DNA of 32,115 nucleotides from CAYZBM01 sp964476705 (GCA_964476705.1 CAYZBM010000013.1:1-32115); one strand, 5' to 3'; positions 7,706-15,696 are shown, numbered from the stretch's first letter. Translations and numbers: made by a program. The notes: generated from the sequence alone by a model not told the origin.

Positions 7706-8239
7706 ATGTCACGCGTAGGAAAGTTACCAGTATTAGTCCCATCTGATGTTAAGATTGAGATTAAAGATGGTGTAGTTAATGTTGAAGGTAAGTTAGGAAA
7801 ATTATCTACTAAGATAGGTGATGACGTTAAAGTTATTTTTGCCGACTCTAAAATTACAGTAACTCCAATTAACGATAATAAAAAATCTATCGCTATGTGG
7901 GGAACCGTAAGAAACAATATCCGTAACTTAGTTGAAGGTGTTTCAAAAGGTTTTGAAATTCGTTTAGTTATGAATGGCGTTGGATATCGTGGTGCTGCAG
8001 ATGGTAAATTCTTAAGTTTAGTTTTAGGTTTTAGTCATGAAATAAAATATGCAATACCTACTGGTGTTGCTATAAAATGTGAGAAACCTACACTTTTGGT
8101 AATTTCAGGAGCAAATAGACAATTAATTGGTCAGATCGCTGGTGATATTATGAAATTACGTCCGGCTGAGCCATATAAAGGTAAAGGTATATTTAAAGAG
8201 AACTCATTTATCCGTCGTAAAGAAGGTAAAAAGAAATAA
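7706..8239 (+). CDS. rplF: 50S ribosomal protein L6
   Basis: L6 lies near the sarcin-ricin loop and the factor-binding site. The start SRVGKLPVLVPSDVKIEI, the segment MWGTVRNNIRNLVEGVSKGF, GVGYRGA, and the end LRPAEPYKGKGI identify it. The 177 residues match the family length, with both duplicated alpha/beta domains present. An AGGATAATAG sequence upstream serves as the ribosome-binding site. Confidence 0.97.
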   Translation: MSRVGKLPVLVPSDVKIEIKDGVVNVEGKLGKLSTKIGDDVKVIFADSKITVTPINDNKKSIAMWGTVRNNIRNLVEGVSKGFEIRLVMNGVGYRGAADGKFLSLVLGFSHEIKYAIPTGVAIKCEKPTLLVISGANRQLIGQIAGDIMKLRPAEPYKGKGIFKENSFIRRKEGKKK

Positions 8240-8283
8240 CTAAGAGATAACTAAATAGAAAAAACTTAAAGGATTTTAAAAAA

Positions 8284-8640
8284 ATGTCAGCACTAAAGTT
8301 ATTTAATCGAAGAAAAGCCAGAGTAAGGTTTAAATTCAAAAAAACTGCAGATAGACTTCGTCTAACAGTTTATCGTTCTAATTGCCACATTTATGCGCAG
8401 ATTATAGATGATGCTAACCAAGTTACTTTGACTCAAGCTTCGACAGTTGATAAAGATCTAGCCAAAGATCTTAAAAAAACTTCTGATGTTAGTGCGGCTA
8501 AAGTTGTTGGTAAATTACTTGCTGATAGAGCTAAAAAATTAAATATAGATAAAGTATTTTTTGATCGTGGTGGTTATTTATATCATGGACGAGTTAAAGC
8601 TTTAGCTGATGCAGCTCGTGAAGGTGGATTGCAATTTTAA
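8284..8640 (+). CDS. rplR: 50S ribosomal protein L18
   Basis: L18 binds 5S rRNA together with L5. Recognisable parts are RRKARVRFKFKKTADRLRL, the VYRSNCHIYAQIIDD strand, and the C-terminal VFFDRGGYLYHGRVKALADAAR. The 118 residues are normal for the family. AAAGGA at about 8268-8273 precedes the ATG after a 44-base AT-rich gap. Confidence 0.96.
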   Translation: MSALKLFNRRKARVRFKFKKTADRLRLTVYRSNCHIYAQIIDDANQVTLTQASTVDKDLAKDLKKTSDVSAAKVVGKLLADRAKKLNIDKVFFDRGGYLYHGRVKALADAAREGGLQF

Positions 8641-8694
8641 TTATTAAAGTGCTTTAAAATAAATAAAAAATGGTAAATTTAAGTAGGAATAAAT

Positions 8695-9399
8695 ATGGCA
8701 AATAAAACAAATAACAAAGTTGATAAAGAAGAAAAAGGTGGCTTACGTGAGCGCCTAGTGTCAATCAGACGGGTTACAAAAGTAGTAAAAGGTGGTAGAC
8801 GGTTTGGTTTTTCAGCTTTGGTTATTGTTGGTGATACTAAAGGCCGTGTAGGTTATGGTAGTGGTAAAGCTGTAGAAGTTATGAATGCTAAAACTAAAGC
8901 GACCGATGATGCACAAAAATATTTAGTAAGAGTTCCTTTACGTGAAGGCAGAACTATACATCATGATGTTATTGGTAAATTTGGTGCGGCTAAAGTTATG
9001 TTAAGAACGGCGCCTCCAGGAACTGGAGTTATAGCCGGTGGATCATTACGTGCTGTTTTTGAATGTTTAGGTATACAAGATATCGTAGTTAAATCAATTG
9101 GTACTTCTAATCCACATAACATGGTTAAAGCTTGCTTTGATGCCTTCTCAAGATTAAATTCTCCGCGTAATATTGCTGATAAACGTGGCAAAAAAGTAGG
9201 TGAGATTGTCGGTCGTCGTGAGTCTGGTGCTAGTGCTAAAGACGAAAGTGAAGACTCAACAAATAATGATTCTGGACAAAAAAAATCTAAAGAAATAAGA
9301 AGTTCTAAACCTAGAGCTTATATTTCTGATGATGCAGGAAATAATAATGGTAAAGGCAAAAAGCCTTTTCCTAAAAGAAATAATAGAAACGCTAATTAA
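8695..9399 (+). CDS. rpsE: 30S ribosomal protein S5 with a long charged C-terminal tail
   Basis: S5 lies at the mRNA entry channel with S3 and S4 and affects decoding accuracy. The core, residues about 16-175, shows RLVSIRRVTKVVKGGRRFGF, the GKGKAVEV-like GSGKAVEV loop, VMLRTAPPGTGVIAGGSLR, and SPRNIADKRGKKVGEI. From about residue 176 the protein continues for nearly 60 residues rich in Ser, Asn, Lys, Asp and Glu, with no predicted fold. Usual S5 proteins, including those of Rickettsia as I recall them, end near 175 residues. The extension is in frame and ends just 14 bases before rpmD, so it is a real part of this gene. Confidence 0.96.
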   Translation: MANKTNNKVDKEEKGGLRERLVSIRRVTKVVKGGRRFGFSALVIVGDTKGRVGYGSGKAVEVMNAKTKATDDAQKYLVRVPLREGRTIHHDVIGKFGAAKVMLRTAPPGTGVIAGGSLRAVFECLGIQDIVVKSIGTSNPHNMVKACFDAFSRLNSPRNIADKRGKKVGEIVGRRESGASAKDESEDSTNNDSGQKKSKEIRSSKPRAYISDDAGNNNGKGKKPFPKRNNRNAN

Positions 9400-9413
9400 A
9401 GTGGAAATTAACA

Positions 9414-9614
9414 ATGGTTAAAAAAACTAACTCAAAGAAAATTATTGTAACGCAGGTACGGAGTCCTATTGGCCGCTTGGCTGTACAAAGACAGATTTTG
9501 GTTGGCCTAGGTTTAAATAAAATTAATCGGAGTAAAGAACTAATTGATACTCCTGAAGTAAGAGGAATGATTACGAAAGTACAACATTTAGTGGTTGTAA
9601 AAAACGTAGATTAA
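9414..9614 (+). CDS. rpmD: 50S ribosomal protein L30
   Basis: A small large-subunit protein of 66 residues. The central VTQVRSPIGRLAVQRQILVG, then LGLNKINRS and the C-terminal VRGMITKVQHLVVV are standard for L30. Position between rpsE and rplO is the conserved spc order. GTGGAAATTAAC upstream is only a weak ribosome-binding site, so it may depend on coupling from rpsE. Confidence 0.94.
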   Translation: MVKKTNSKKIIVTQVRSPIGRLAVQRQILVGLGLNKINRSKELIDTPEVRGMITKVQHLVVVKNVD

Positions 9615-9655
9615 GTTCTTTTTTAAAAGTGTTTTTTAGTATTGGAAGGTATAAA

Positions 9656-10192
9656 ATGAGATTAAATGAATTAACAGATGCAAGTTACTCACGCAAAAAA
9701 AGATTGAGAGTTGGTCGTGGTATTGGTTCTGGCAAAGGTAAAACTTGCGGTGCTGGTCATAAAGGACAAAAATCACGTTCTGGGGTTTCAGTTAATGGTT
9801 TTGAAGGTGGGCAAATGCCTATCTATAGAAGAGTACCAAAAAGAGGGTTTGTTAATCCAAATAGATTTAGTGATGAGACGATTAATTTAGGTAAATTACA
9901 AGAATTAATTGATAGCAAAAAAATTTCGGCAAAAGATCTTATTAATAAAGATTTATTAGTTAAACTGAAATTAGTTAAATCAGAAAGAAAATTGAAAATT
10001 CTAGCTAAAGGCGAAATAAAAGTAGCTTTAAGAATTGAAGCAGATGCTGCATCTAAATCGGCTATTTTAGCAGTACAAAAAGCTGGTGGTGAACTTACTA
10101 TTAAAAAACAAGAAGCTGAAAAAACAGCAGCTGATTTAAAGCCAGCAAAACTTGAAAAAAAAGTAGCCAAAGTTAAAAAAGCAGAGAAATAG
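9656..10192 (+). CDS. rplO: 50S ribosomal protein L15 with a Lys/Ala-rich tail
   Basis: L15 is a late assembly protein of the large subunit. The Gly-rich N-terminal arm is unmistakable: RLRVGRGIGSGKGKTCGAGH and KSRSGVSVNGFEGGQMPIYR. A GTG at 9629 would add nine residues, but ATG 9656 is preferred because GGAAGG (9644-9649) lies six bases upstream and MRLNEL is the common L15 start. The core ends near residue 150; residues 151-178 are a Lys/Ala/Glu tail not usual in the family. Confidence 0.96.
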   Translation: MRLNELTDASYSRKKRLRVGRGIGSGKGKTCGAGHKGQKSRSGVSVNGFEGGQMPIYRRVPKRGFVNPNRFSDETINLGKLQELIDSKKISAKDLINKDLLVKLKLVKSERKLKILAKGEIKVALRIEADAASKSAILAVQKAGGELTIKKQEAEKTAADLKPAKLEKKVAKVKKAEK

Positions 10193-10309
10193 TATCTAGT
10201 TCTTTATTAGAAAAAGTGTTTTTTGTGGAATAACTAAGCAAAATGTAATAATTAACATTTTACAAAAAGTTTTAAGTAGCAGTTTAACAATTATTTAGGT
10301 AGTTATAGT
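10193..10309 (+). other. rplO-secY gap with an AT-rich hairpin
   Basis: The gap is 117 bases, the longest inside the spc part. AAAATGT (10240-10246) pairs with ACATTTT (10255-10261) around an 8-base loop, but no T-run follows. I see no convincing promoter. It may be a processing or attenuation site separating the ribosomal genes from secY; nothing firm can be said. Confidence 0.3.
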
Positions 10310-11659
10310 ATGGTTTCTGCAGCGGAGAAATTGGCAGCTAGCGTTAATTTCGGTAGTCTCGCTAAAGCAACTGAACTGAAAAAGCGTCTTTTATTTACTA
10401 TTTTAGCTCTTTTAGTCTACCGATTTGGTAGTTATATTCCTCTTCCTAATATTGATCCCGTAGCCTTAAAAAACCTGATGACAAGTAATGCCGGTGGTAT
10501 GCTTGGCGTATTTGATATGTTTTCAGGTGGTTCTTTAAGCCGGATGTCAATTTTTGCTTTAAATATTATGCCTTATATTACTGCATCAATTATATTGCAG
10601 TTAATGACAGTGGTTTCAAGCCATATGGCGGCTTTAAAAAAAGAAGGTGAGACTGGTAGACGTAAAATATCTCAATATACACGTTATGCAACCGTAGTTC
10701 TTGCTTCCTTACAGGGTTGGGGAATAGCAGCAGGTCTTATGCGAATGACTGCAAGTGGTGCTCCCATAGTAATAGATCCTGGTATATTTTTTAGTATAAC
10801 TACTGTTGTTACTTTAGTTGGTGGTACAGTATTTTTAATGTGGCTAGGTGAACAGATAACTGGCCGAGGTATTGGTAATGGTACTTCACTTATTATATTT
10901 ACCGGAATAGTTGCTCATCTTCCGCAGTCACTTGCGAGTACTTTAGATTTGGGTAGAACTGGAGCTTTATCAACCTGGTTTATTATTTTGCTATTAATTC
11001 TTGCTGTTGCATTAATTATTTTGATAGTTTTTATGGAAAGAGCACATAGACGGATTGTTGTGCAATATCCAAAAAGACAAAAAGGTAATAAAATTTTTGG
11101 TGGTGAATCAAGTCATATTCCACTTAAAATTAATACATCTGGTGTTATTCCACCAATCTTTGCAAGTTCCATCTTGTTATTCCCTGCGACAATTGCCGGT
11201 TTTTCAGGTGGAGGTGGTAGTATCCCGGGATGGTTAGAAGTTTTGGTTCGTTACGTATCGCATGGGCAGCCTTTATATATAGCTTTGTATATAGCTATTA
11301 TAGTATTTTTCTGCTTTTTTTATACGTCTGTAGTATTTAACCCAGAAGAAACTGCAGAAAATTTAAAGAAAAATGGTGGATTTATTCCAGGGCGTAGGCC
11401 AGGTAAAAATACTGCGGATTATTTTGATTATGTTTTAACTAGATTAACAGTTGTTGGGGCTATATATTTAGCTGGAGTTTGTGTATTGCCTGAGCTGTTA
11501 ATTGCTAAATATTCTGTACCTTTTTACTTAGGCGGAACGAGTTTGTTGATAACCGTAAATGTTCTTATGGATACAATTAATCAAGTACAATCACATTTAT
11601 TTGCGCATAAATATGAAGGATTGCTAAAGAAAACTAACCTTAGGGGTAGAAGAAGATGA
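10310..11659 (+). CDS. secY: Protein translocase subunit SecY
   Basis: SecY is the channel of the Sec translocon in the cytoplasmic membrane, working with SecE, SecG and SecA. The 449 residues contain the expected ten hydrophobic segments. Signatures include the N-terminal RFGSYIPLPNID, the plug region GGMLGVFDMFSGGSLSRMSIF, the MPYITASIILQLM helix, and the conserved cytoplasmic loop NGTSLIIF and PGRRPGKNTADYFDYVL. The C-terminus ends in a basic KKTNLRGRRR. The gene overlaps adk by four bases (ATGA), a pair seen in most bacteria. Confidence 0.97.
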   Translation: MVSAAEKLAASVNFGSLAKATELKKRLLFTILALLVYRFGSYIPLPNIDPVALKNLMTSNAGGMLGVFDMFSGGSLSRMSIFALNIMPYITASIILQLMTVVSSHMAALKKEGETGRRKISQYTRYATVVLASLQGWGIAAGLMRMTASGAPIVIDPGIFFSITTVVTLVGGTVFLMWLGEQITGRGIGNGTSLIIFTGIVAHLPQSLASTLDLGRTGALSTWFIILLLILAVALIILIVFMERAHRRIVVQYPKRQKGNKIFGGESSHIPLKINTSGVIPPIFASSILLFPATIAGFSGGGGSIPGWLEVLVRYVSHGQPLYIALYIAIIVFFCFFYTSVVFNPEETAENLKKNGGFIPGRRPGKNTADYFDYVLTRLTVVGAIYLAGVCVLPELLIAKYSVPFYLGGTSLLITVNVLMDTINQVQSHLFAHKYEGLLKKTNLRGRRR

Positions 11660-12327
11660 GAGTAGTTTTATTAGGTCCACCAGGTGCTGGTAAAGGTACG
11701 CAGGCAATGCGTATTATGGAGGCTTATAATATTATTCAGTTATCAACTGGAGATATGCTTAGAGCTGAAGTTGCATCAAATTCTGCTTTAGGCAAATCTG
11801 CTAAACAAATTATGGATGCTGGTAAATTGGTTTCAGATTCAATAATGATCGAACTAATTAAAAATCGTATCGCTAAACCTGATTGTGCCGCAGGTTTTAT
11901 TTTAGATGGATTTCCTAGGACTGTAGCGCAAGCAGAAGCTTTGGATAAAATGTTACAAGATGTAGGTCAGCCTTTAAATGTAGTTTTAGAGCTTAAAGTT
12001 GATGATCAGGAGTTGGTGCGCAGAATAGCGGGTAGGTTTACTTGTAAAAAATGTAATGAAGGTTATAACGATATATTTAAGCCAACTAAAAATTCTGAAA
12101 TTTGCGATAAATGCGGGGGGGCAGAATTTGTAAGAAGGGCTGATGATAATGCTGAAACTGTGGCGGCAAGACTTATAGCTTATAATAAGCAAACCGCGCC
12201 ATTAATACCATATTATCAAGAAAAACAATTGCTTAAGGTGGTAGATGGAATGTTGGATATAAATTTAGTTACGCTTGAGCTTTTTAAGCTATTAAAAGGA
12301 TTGACAGATGAGAATATCTATATATGA
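11656..12327 (+). CDS. adk: Adenylate kinase with a zinc-type LID
   Basis: Catalyses ATP + AMP to 2 ADP in the cytoplasm. The P-loop GPPGAGKGTQ is at residues 7-16, STGDMLR at the AMP site follows, and GFILDGFPRT is the other signature. The LID (about residues 126-164) has four cysteines in two CxxC pairs, FTCKKC and ICDKCGG, the arrangement that binds structural zinc. The long-form enzyme has 223 residues. The last part of the gene contains the probable promoter for the rpsM-rplQ segment. Confidence 0.96.
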   Translation: MRVVLLGPPGAGKGTQAMRIMEAYNIIQLSTGDMLRAEVASNSALGKSAKQIMDAGKLVSDSIMIELIKNRIAKPDCAAGFILDGFPRTVAQAEALDKMLQDVGQPLNVVLELKVDDQELVRRIAGRFTCKKCNEGYNDIFKPTKNSEICDKCGGAEFVRRADDNAETVAARLIAYNKQTAPLIPYYQEKQLLKVVDGMLDINLVTLELFKLLKGLTDENIYI

Positions 12328-12328
12328 T
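12301..12328 (+). promoter_or_regulatory. Probable sigma-70 promoter for rpsM-rpsK-rpoA-rplQ
   Basis: A perfect -35 hexamer TTGACA (12301-12306) is followed after 16 bases by TATGAT (12323-12328), five of six matches to the -10 consensus. It lies in the last codons of adk, and would start transcription near 12335, about 95 bases before rpsM. This is one of the best promoter matches in the window. The function is inferred from sequence only. Confidence 0.6.
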
Positions 12329-12332
12329 TCGC

Positions 12333-12350
12333 TTCCTCTTAGGTGAGGAA
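12333..12350 (+). promoter_or_regulatory. Hairpin at the start of the predicted rpsM leader
   Basis: TTCCTC (12333-12338) and GAGGAA (12345-12350) form a perfect 6-base stem with loop TTAGGT. It sits at the predicted transcript 5' end from the promoter in adk and lacks a following T-run, so it is not a terminator. A stabilising or regulatory leader element is possible. Confidence 0.35.
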
Positions 12351-12428
12351 TAGTATAATAGGTTTTGTCATGAAATTATCTTAACTTGTTGAATATTGTT
12401 GTATTTTTTAAATAATGGAGTAATAAAA

Positions 12429-12803
12429 GTGGCTCGTATTGCCGGTGTAAACATACCTTCTCAAAAAAGAATAGATATCGCTTTAACTTATATTTTTGGC
12501 ATAGGTCGTCCTACTGCAAAAAATATTGTTGAAAAACTTAAAATCAATCCAGCAAAAAGAGTATTTCAGCTGGGCGATGATGAAGTAATAAAGATTAGGG
12601 AGCTAATCGACAAAGATTTTACCGTTGAAGGTGATTTACGTCGTGAAGTTGCTATGAACATAAAAATGTTGATGGATCTTGGTTGTTATCGTGGCTTAAG
12701 ACATCGTAAGAGATTGCCAGTACGTGGACAAAGAACGCATACTAATGCTCGTACTCGTAAAGGTAAATCTAAACCAATTGCTGGTAAGAAAAAAGTTGCA
12801 TAG
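12429..12803 (+). CDS. rpsM: 30S ribosomal protein S13
   Basis: S13 forms the A-site finger and B1b bridges to the large subunit. A GTG start at 12429 is chosen over the upstream start at 12396, because GGAG (12417-12420) is eight bases before it and the protein then begins M-ARIAGVNIPSQKRID like other S13s. YIFGIGRPTAKNI and the basic C-terminus GLRHRKRLPVRGQRTHTNAR confirm the family. 124 residues. It begins the alpha part, with no rpmJ in front of it. Confidence 0.95.
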   Translation: MARIAGVNIPSQKRIDIALTYIFGIGRPTAKNIVEKLKINPAKRVFQLGDDEVIKIRELIDKDFTVEGDLRREVAMNIKMLMDLGCYRGLRHRKRLPVRGQRTHTNARTRKGKSKPIAGKKKVA

Positions 12804-12904
12804 TTCTAACGTGATATAAGACTTATATAATTAGATTTAGGTTGTTTAGTACGATAGTTTATACAAATTGAGTGGAAATTTTGTTTTATTAAGGTTAAAT
12901 ATAA

Positions 12905-13348
12905 ATGGCAGATATAGAAGTAAAAGAAGTAGCAAAAGAAGTAGCCCCTGAGGCGACTGCGACTACAGAAGTTAAAATTGTTAAACGTAAAGATAAAAAA
13001 TCAATTCCAGTTGGGATTGTTTATGTTAATGCGACATTTAATAATACCATTATTACTATAACTGATTTAGTTGGAAATGTGGTATCATGGTCTTCTTCTG
13101 GTGTTCATGGTTTTAAAGGTTCGCGTAAATCTACTCCATATGCTGCGCAAGTTACAGCTGAAGCTGCAGCGAAAAAAGCTATGGAACATGGAATGAAAAC
13201 TGTTTCAGTAGAAGTAAAAGGTCCAGGTTCTGGAAGAGAATCTGCACTTAGAGCCCTACAAATGATTGGTTTTGTAGTTACTACAATTAAAGATAAAACT
13301 CCGGTTCCTCATAATGGATGCAGACCGCGCAAAAAACGGAGAGTGTAG
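12905..13348 (+). CDS. rpsK: 30S ribosomal protein S11 with acidic N-terminal extension
   Basis: S11 is on the small-subunit platform near the mRNA exit. The core starts around residue 34 (IPVGIVYVNATFNNTIITIT) and includes SSGVHGFKGSRKSTPYAAQ, EVKGPGSGRESALRALQ, and the end TPVPHNGCRPRKKRRV. The first 20-30 residues are rich in Glu, Val, Ala and Lys (ADIEVKEVAKEVAPEATATT) and are not part of ordinary S11. The ATG at 12905 is preceded by AAGG; no internal start with a better site was seen. Confidence 0.95.
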   Translation: MADIEVKEVAKEVAPEATATTEVKIVKRKDKKSIPVGIVYVNATFNNTIITITDLVGNVVSWSSSGVHGFKGSRKSTPYAAQVTAEAAAKKAMEHGMKTVSVEVKGPGSGRESALRALQMIGFVVTTIKDKTPVPHNGCRPRKKRRV

Positions 13349-13363
13349 TTTTTTAAGAATTAT

Positions 13364-13389
13364 AGAAAAAATTGTTTATTTTTCTTTTT
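13364..13389 (+). terminator. Weak AT-only terminator-like hairpin between rpsK and rpoA
   Basis: AGAAAAA (13364-13370) pairs with TTTTTCT (13379-13385) around ATTGTTTA and is followed by further T residues. The layout is terminator-like, but the stem is almost all A-T and rpoA lies immediately downstream, so partial attenuation is the most that can be suggested. Confidence 0.3.
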
Positions 13390-13439
13390 AATATTTTTAC
13401 CTTTTTGATTGAACTAAAAAAAATAATGAGGTTAGTTAA

Positions 13440-14465
13440 GTGATAGCAAAAAATTGGCACGATTTAATAAAGCCATCTAAGATTGAAGTTGATAATAGAT
13501 CTGAGGCAGCTAGATTACAAGGTACTAAAGCGACTTTAATCGTTGAACCTTTAGAGCGTGGTTTTGGTATAACTTTAGGCAATGCCTTAAGAAGAATATT
13601 ACTTTCATCTCTTCAAGGTGCTGCAATTACTGCTATTAGCATTGATGGTGTAGTTCATGAGTTTGATGCTATTCCTGGAGTTAGAGAAGATGTTACTGAT
13701 ATTATTTTAAATATCAAAGGAATAGTTCTAAGGTCTCATGCTGTAGAAAGAAAAAGAGTAACTTTAGATGCAAAAGGTCCTTGTATAGTTACTGCTGGAA
13801 TGATTAAAACTCCTGCTGAAATAGAAATAGTAAATCAAGATCATATATTATTTACTTTGAATGAAGGTAGCACTTTCCATGCTGAAATGATTGTTGAAGT
13901 TGGTAAAGGTTATGTTCCAGCTAGTCAAAATCGTTCTCCAGATGCGCCTATTGGTGTTATACCTGTTGATTCTTTATATAGTCCAGTTAGACAAGTTTCT
14001 TATAAAGTTGAAAATAGTCGTGTAGGTCAAGTAACGGATTATGATAAATTGTTCTTAACTATTGAAACTAATGGTACTATTACTCCTGAAATGTCAGTAG
14101 CTTTAGCTGCAAGAATTTTACAAGATCAATTACAATCATTTATTAGCTTCGAAGAAGTTAAAGAACATGAAGAAATTGAAGAAGAAGTTTTAAAATTTGA
14201 TCGTAATTTATTACGTAAAGTTGATGAGCTTGAACTTTCTGTACGTTCACAAAATTGCTTGAAAAACGATAATATTGTTTATATCGGTGACTTAGTACGT
14301 AAAACTGAAAGCGAAATGCTAAAAACTCCTAACTTTGGCCGTAAATCTTTAAATGAAATTAAAGAAGTTCTGGCAAATATGGGATTAAGATTCGGTATGG
14401 ATGTTGACGGTTGGCCGCCAGAAAATATTGAAGATTTATCTAAACGTTTTGAAGATCAGTTCTAG
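13440..14465 (+). CDS. rpoA: DNA-directed RNA polymerase subunit alpha
   Basis: Alpha dimerises to nucleate RNA polymerase; the C-terminal domain contacts UP-element DNA and regulators. The N-terminal domain shows VEPLERGFGITLGNALRRIL, the HEFDAIPGVREDV loop and KVENSRVGQVTDYDKL. The C-terminal domain (about residues 258-341) has LELSVRSQNCLKNDNI, where the Arg and Asn correspond to DNA-contacting residues, and TPNFGRKSLNEIK. The start is GTG, fixed by GAGG eight bases upstream (13428-13431). 341 residues, ordinary length. Confidence 0.97.
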   Translation: MIAKNWHDLIKPSKIEVDNRSEAARLQGTKATLIVEPLERGFGITLGNALRRILLSSLQGAAITAISIDGVVHEFDAIPGVREDVTDIILNIKGIVLRSHAVERKRVTLDAKGPCIVTAGMIKTPAEIEIVNQDHILFTLNEGSTFHAEMIVEVGKGYVPASQNRSPDAPIGVIPVDSLYSPVRQVSYKVENSRVGQVTDYDKLFLTIETNGTITPEMSVALAARILQDQLQSFISFEEVKEHEEIEEEVLKFDRNLLRKVDELELSVRSQNCLKNDNIVYIGDLVRKTESEMLKTPNFGRKSLNEIKEVLANMGLRFGMDVDGWPPENIEDLSKRFEDQF

Positions 14466-14513
14466 ATCCAAAAACTTTAAATACTAAATACTATATATTA
14501 ATAGGATAAAAAA

Positions 14514-14948
14514 ATGCAACATAGAATTAAAGGCAGAAAATTTGGTCGCGATGGAAGTCATAGAAGATCTCTATATGCGAACCTTGCTTCAGCTATTATT
14601 AAACATGAGCAAGTAAAAACTACTTTGCCAAAAGCTAAAGAAATTCGTGCTATTGTTGAGAAACTTATTACTTTAGGTAAAAAAGGTTCTTTAGCACATC
14701 GTAGAAAAGCTATTTCTTTCTTATATGAAGAAGAAATTGTAAGAAAATTATTTGATGTTTTAGGAAAACGTTATGCTGACCGCAAAGGTGGTTATGTAAG
14801 GATTCTTAAAGCAGGATTTCGTTATGGCGATTCAGCGCCAATGGCGATTATTGAACTTGTAGATAGAGATGTTACTGCCTTGGGTAAAAACTCAGGCCCA
14901 GTTTTAGTTGCAGATAGTGAAGTTGAAACTTCTACAGCAGCAGCTTAA
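14514..14948 (+). CDS. rplQ: 50S ribosomal protein L17
   Basis: L17 lies close to the tunnel exit on the large subunit. The N-terminus QHRIKGRKFGRDGSHRRSLY and the segment QVKTTLPKAKEIRAIVEKLITL identify it, and GGYVRILKAGFRYGDSAPMA is the conserved end of the core. A short Ser/Glu/Ala tail completes 144 residues. It is the last gene of the ribosomal block and is followed by a terminator. Confidence 0.97.
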   Translation: MQHRIKGRKFGRDGSHRRSLYANLASAIIKHEQVKTTLPKAKEIRAIVEKLITLGKKGSLAHRRKAISFLYEEEIVRKLFDVLGKRYADRKGGYVRILKAGFRYGDSAPMAIIELVDRDVTALGKNSGPVLVADSEVETSTAAA

Positions 14949-14964
14949 GTTAATAATGTTTGAG

Positions 14965-15005
14965 AGCAAGTCTGATCTTAATGGTTGGACTTGCTTTTAT
15001 TATTT
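14965..15005 (+). terminator. Factor-independent terminator after rplQ
   Basis: AGCAAGTC (14965-14972) and GACTTGCT (14988-14995) form a perfect 8-base stem around a 15-base loop, followed by a T-rich run (TTTTATTATTT). It lies 17 bases after the rplQ stop, at the natural end of the ribosomal block. Its position also argues against starting the next gene upstream at 14985. Confidence 0.75.
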
Positions 15006-15035
15006 CTAATGGTTGTTTTAAAAAAGGTAATTTTT

Positions 15036-15662
15036 ATGTATGCTATTTTAAGAAAATTTTCACTTACTTTTATTTCATTATCTTTATTATTAATTTCTAA
15101 TTCTTATGCTGAGGGGCTAGACATGGAAAATACTCTTTATTTACAATTAAAAGATGGTAAAGTTGTTATTCAAATGTTGCCTGATGTTGCACCAAAACAT
15201 GTAGCAAGAATTAAAGAATTAGTCCGTGCTAAATTTTATGATGGTATAGTTTTTCATAGAGTTATAGAAGATTTTATGGCGCAAGCTGGTGATCCTACAG
15301 GAACTGGTGCTGGTGGCTCAGATAAAGGTAATATTCCTGCTGAATTTAGTACAATTTCACATAAAAGAGGAATTGTTTCTATGGCTCGTCGTGGTAATGA
15401 TGTAAATAGTGCTAATAGTCAATTTTTTATCGTTCTTGCTGACTCTACTTTCTTAGATGGTCAATATACTGTTTGGGGTAAAGTTGTAGAAGGTATGGAA
15501 TTTGTAGATAAAATTAAATTGGGTGAGGGCTCAAGCGGTATGGTTGCTAATCCTGATAAGATTGTAAGTATTGTTGTTGCCGCTGATGTAGCAAAAAAGG
15601 AAGAGCCTAAAGCTAAAAAAGCTCCAACAAATTCTAAAAAACCAGTAAAAAGTAATACCTAA
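15036..15662 (+). CDS. Cyclophilin-type peptidyl-prolyl isomerase with signal peptide
   Basis: Catalyses cis-trans isomerisation of prolyl bonds, here probably in the periplasm. Cyclophilin motifs are clear: FHRVIEDFMAQAGD with the catalytic Arg, SANSQFFIVLADSTFLDGQY and VWGKVVEGME. The start at ATG 15036 gives 208 residues with a basic start, a hydrophobic stretch (FSLTFISLSLLLI) and SNSYA as a probable cleavage site near residue 25. A TTG at 14985 falls inside the terminator and is rejected. The last 25 residues are Lys/Ala/Pro-rich. An internal ATG at 15123 could make a cytoplasmic form. Cyclophilin, queA and tgt also cluster in other Alphaproteobacteria. Confidence 0.92.
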   Translation: MYAILRKFSLTFISLSLLLISNSYAEGLDMENTLYLQLKDGKVVIQMLPDVAPKHVARIKELVRAKFYDGIVFHRVIEDFMAQAGDPTGTGAGGSDKGNIPAEFSTISHKRGIVSMARRGNDVNSANSQFFIVLADSTFLDGQYTVWGKVVEGMEFVDKIKLGEGSSGMVANPDKIVSIVVAADVAKKEEPKAKKAPTNSKKPVKSNT

Positions 15663-15696
15663 ATAATTAATCCGGCAACTAAAAAAATAATATTTA

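Noticed and set aside
14985..15035. Upstream TTG start extending the cyclophilin by 17 residues
   Set aside because: It lies inside the rplQ terminator hairpin and would bury the clear signal peptide that begins at ATG 15036.
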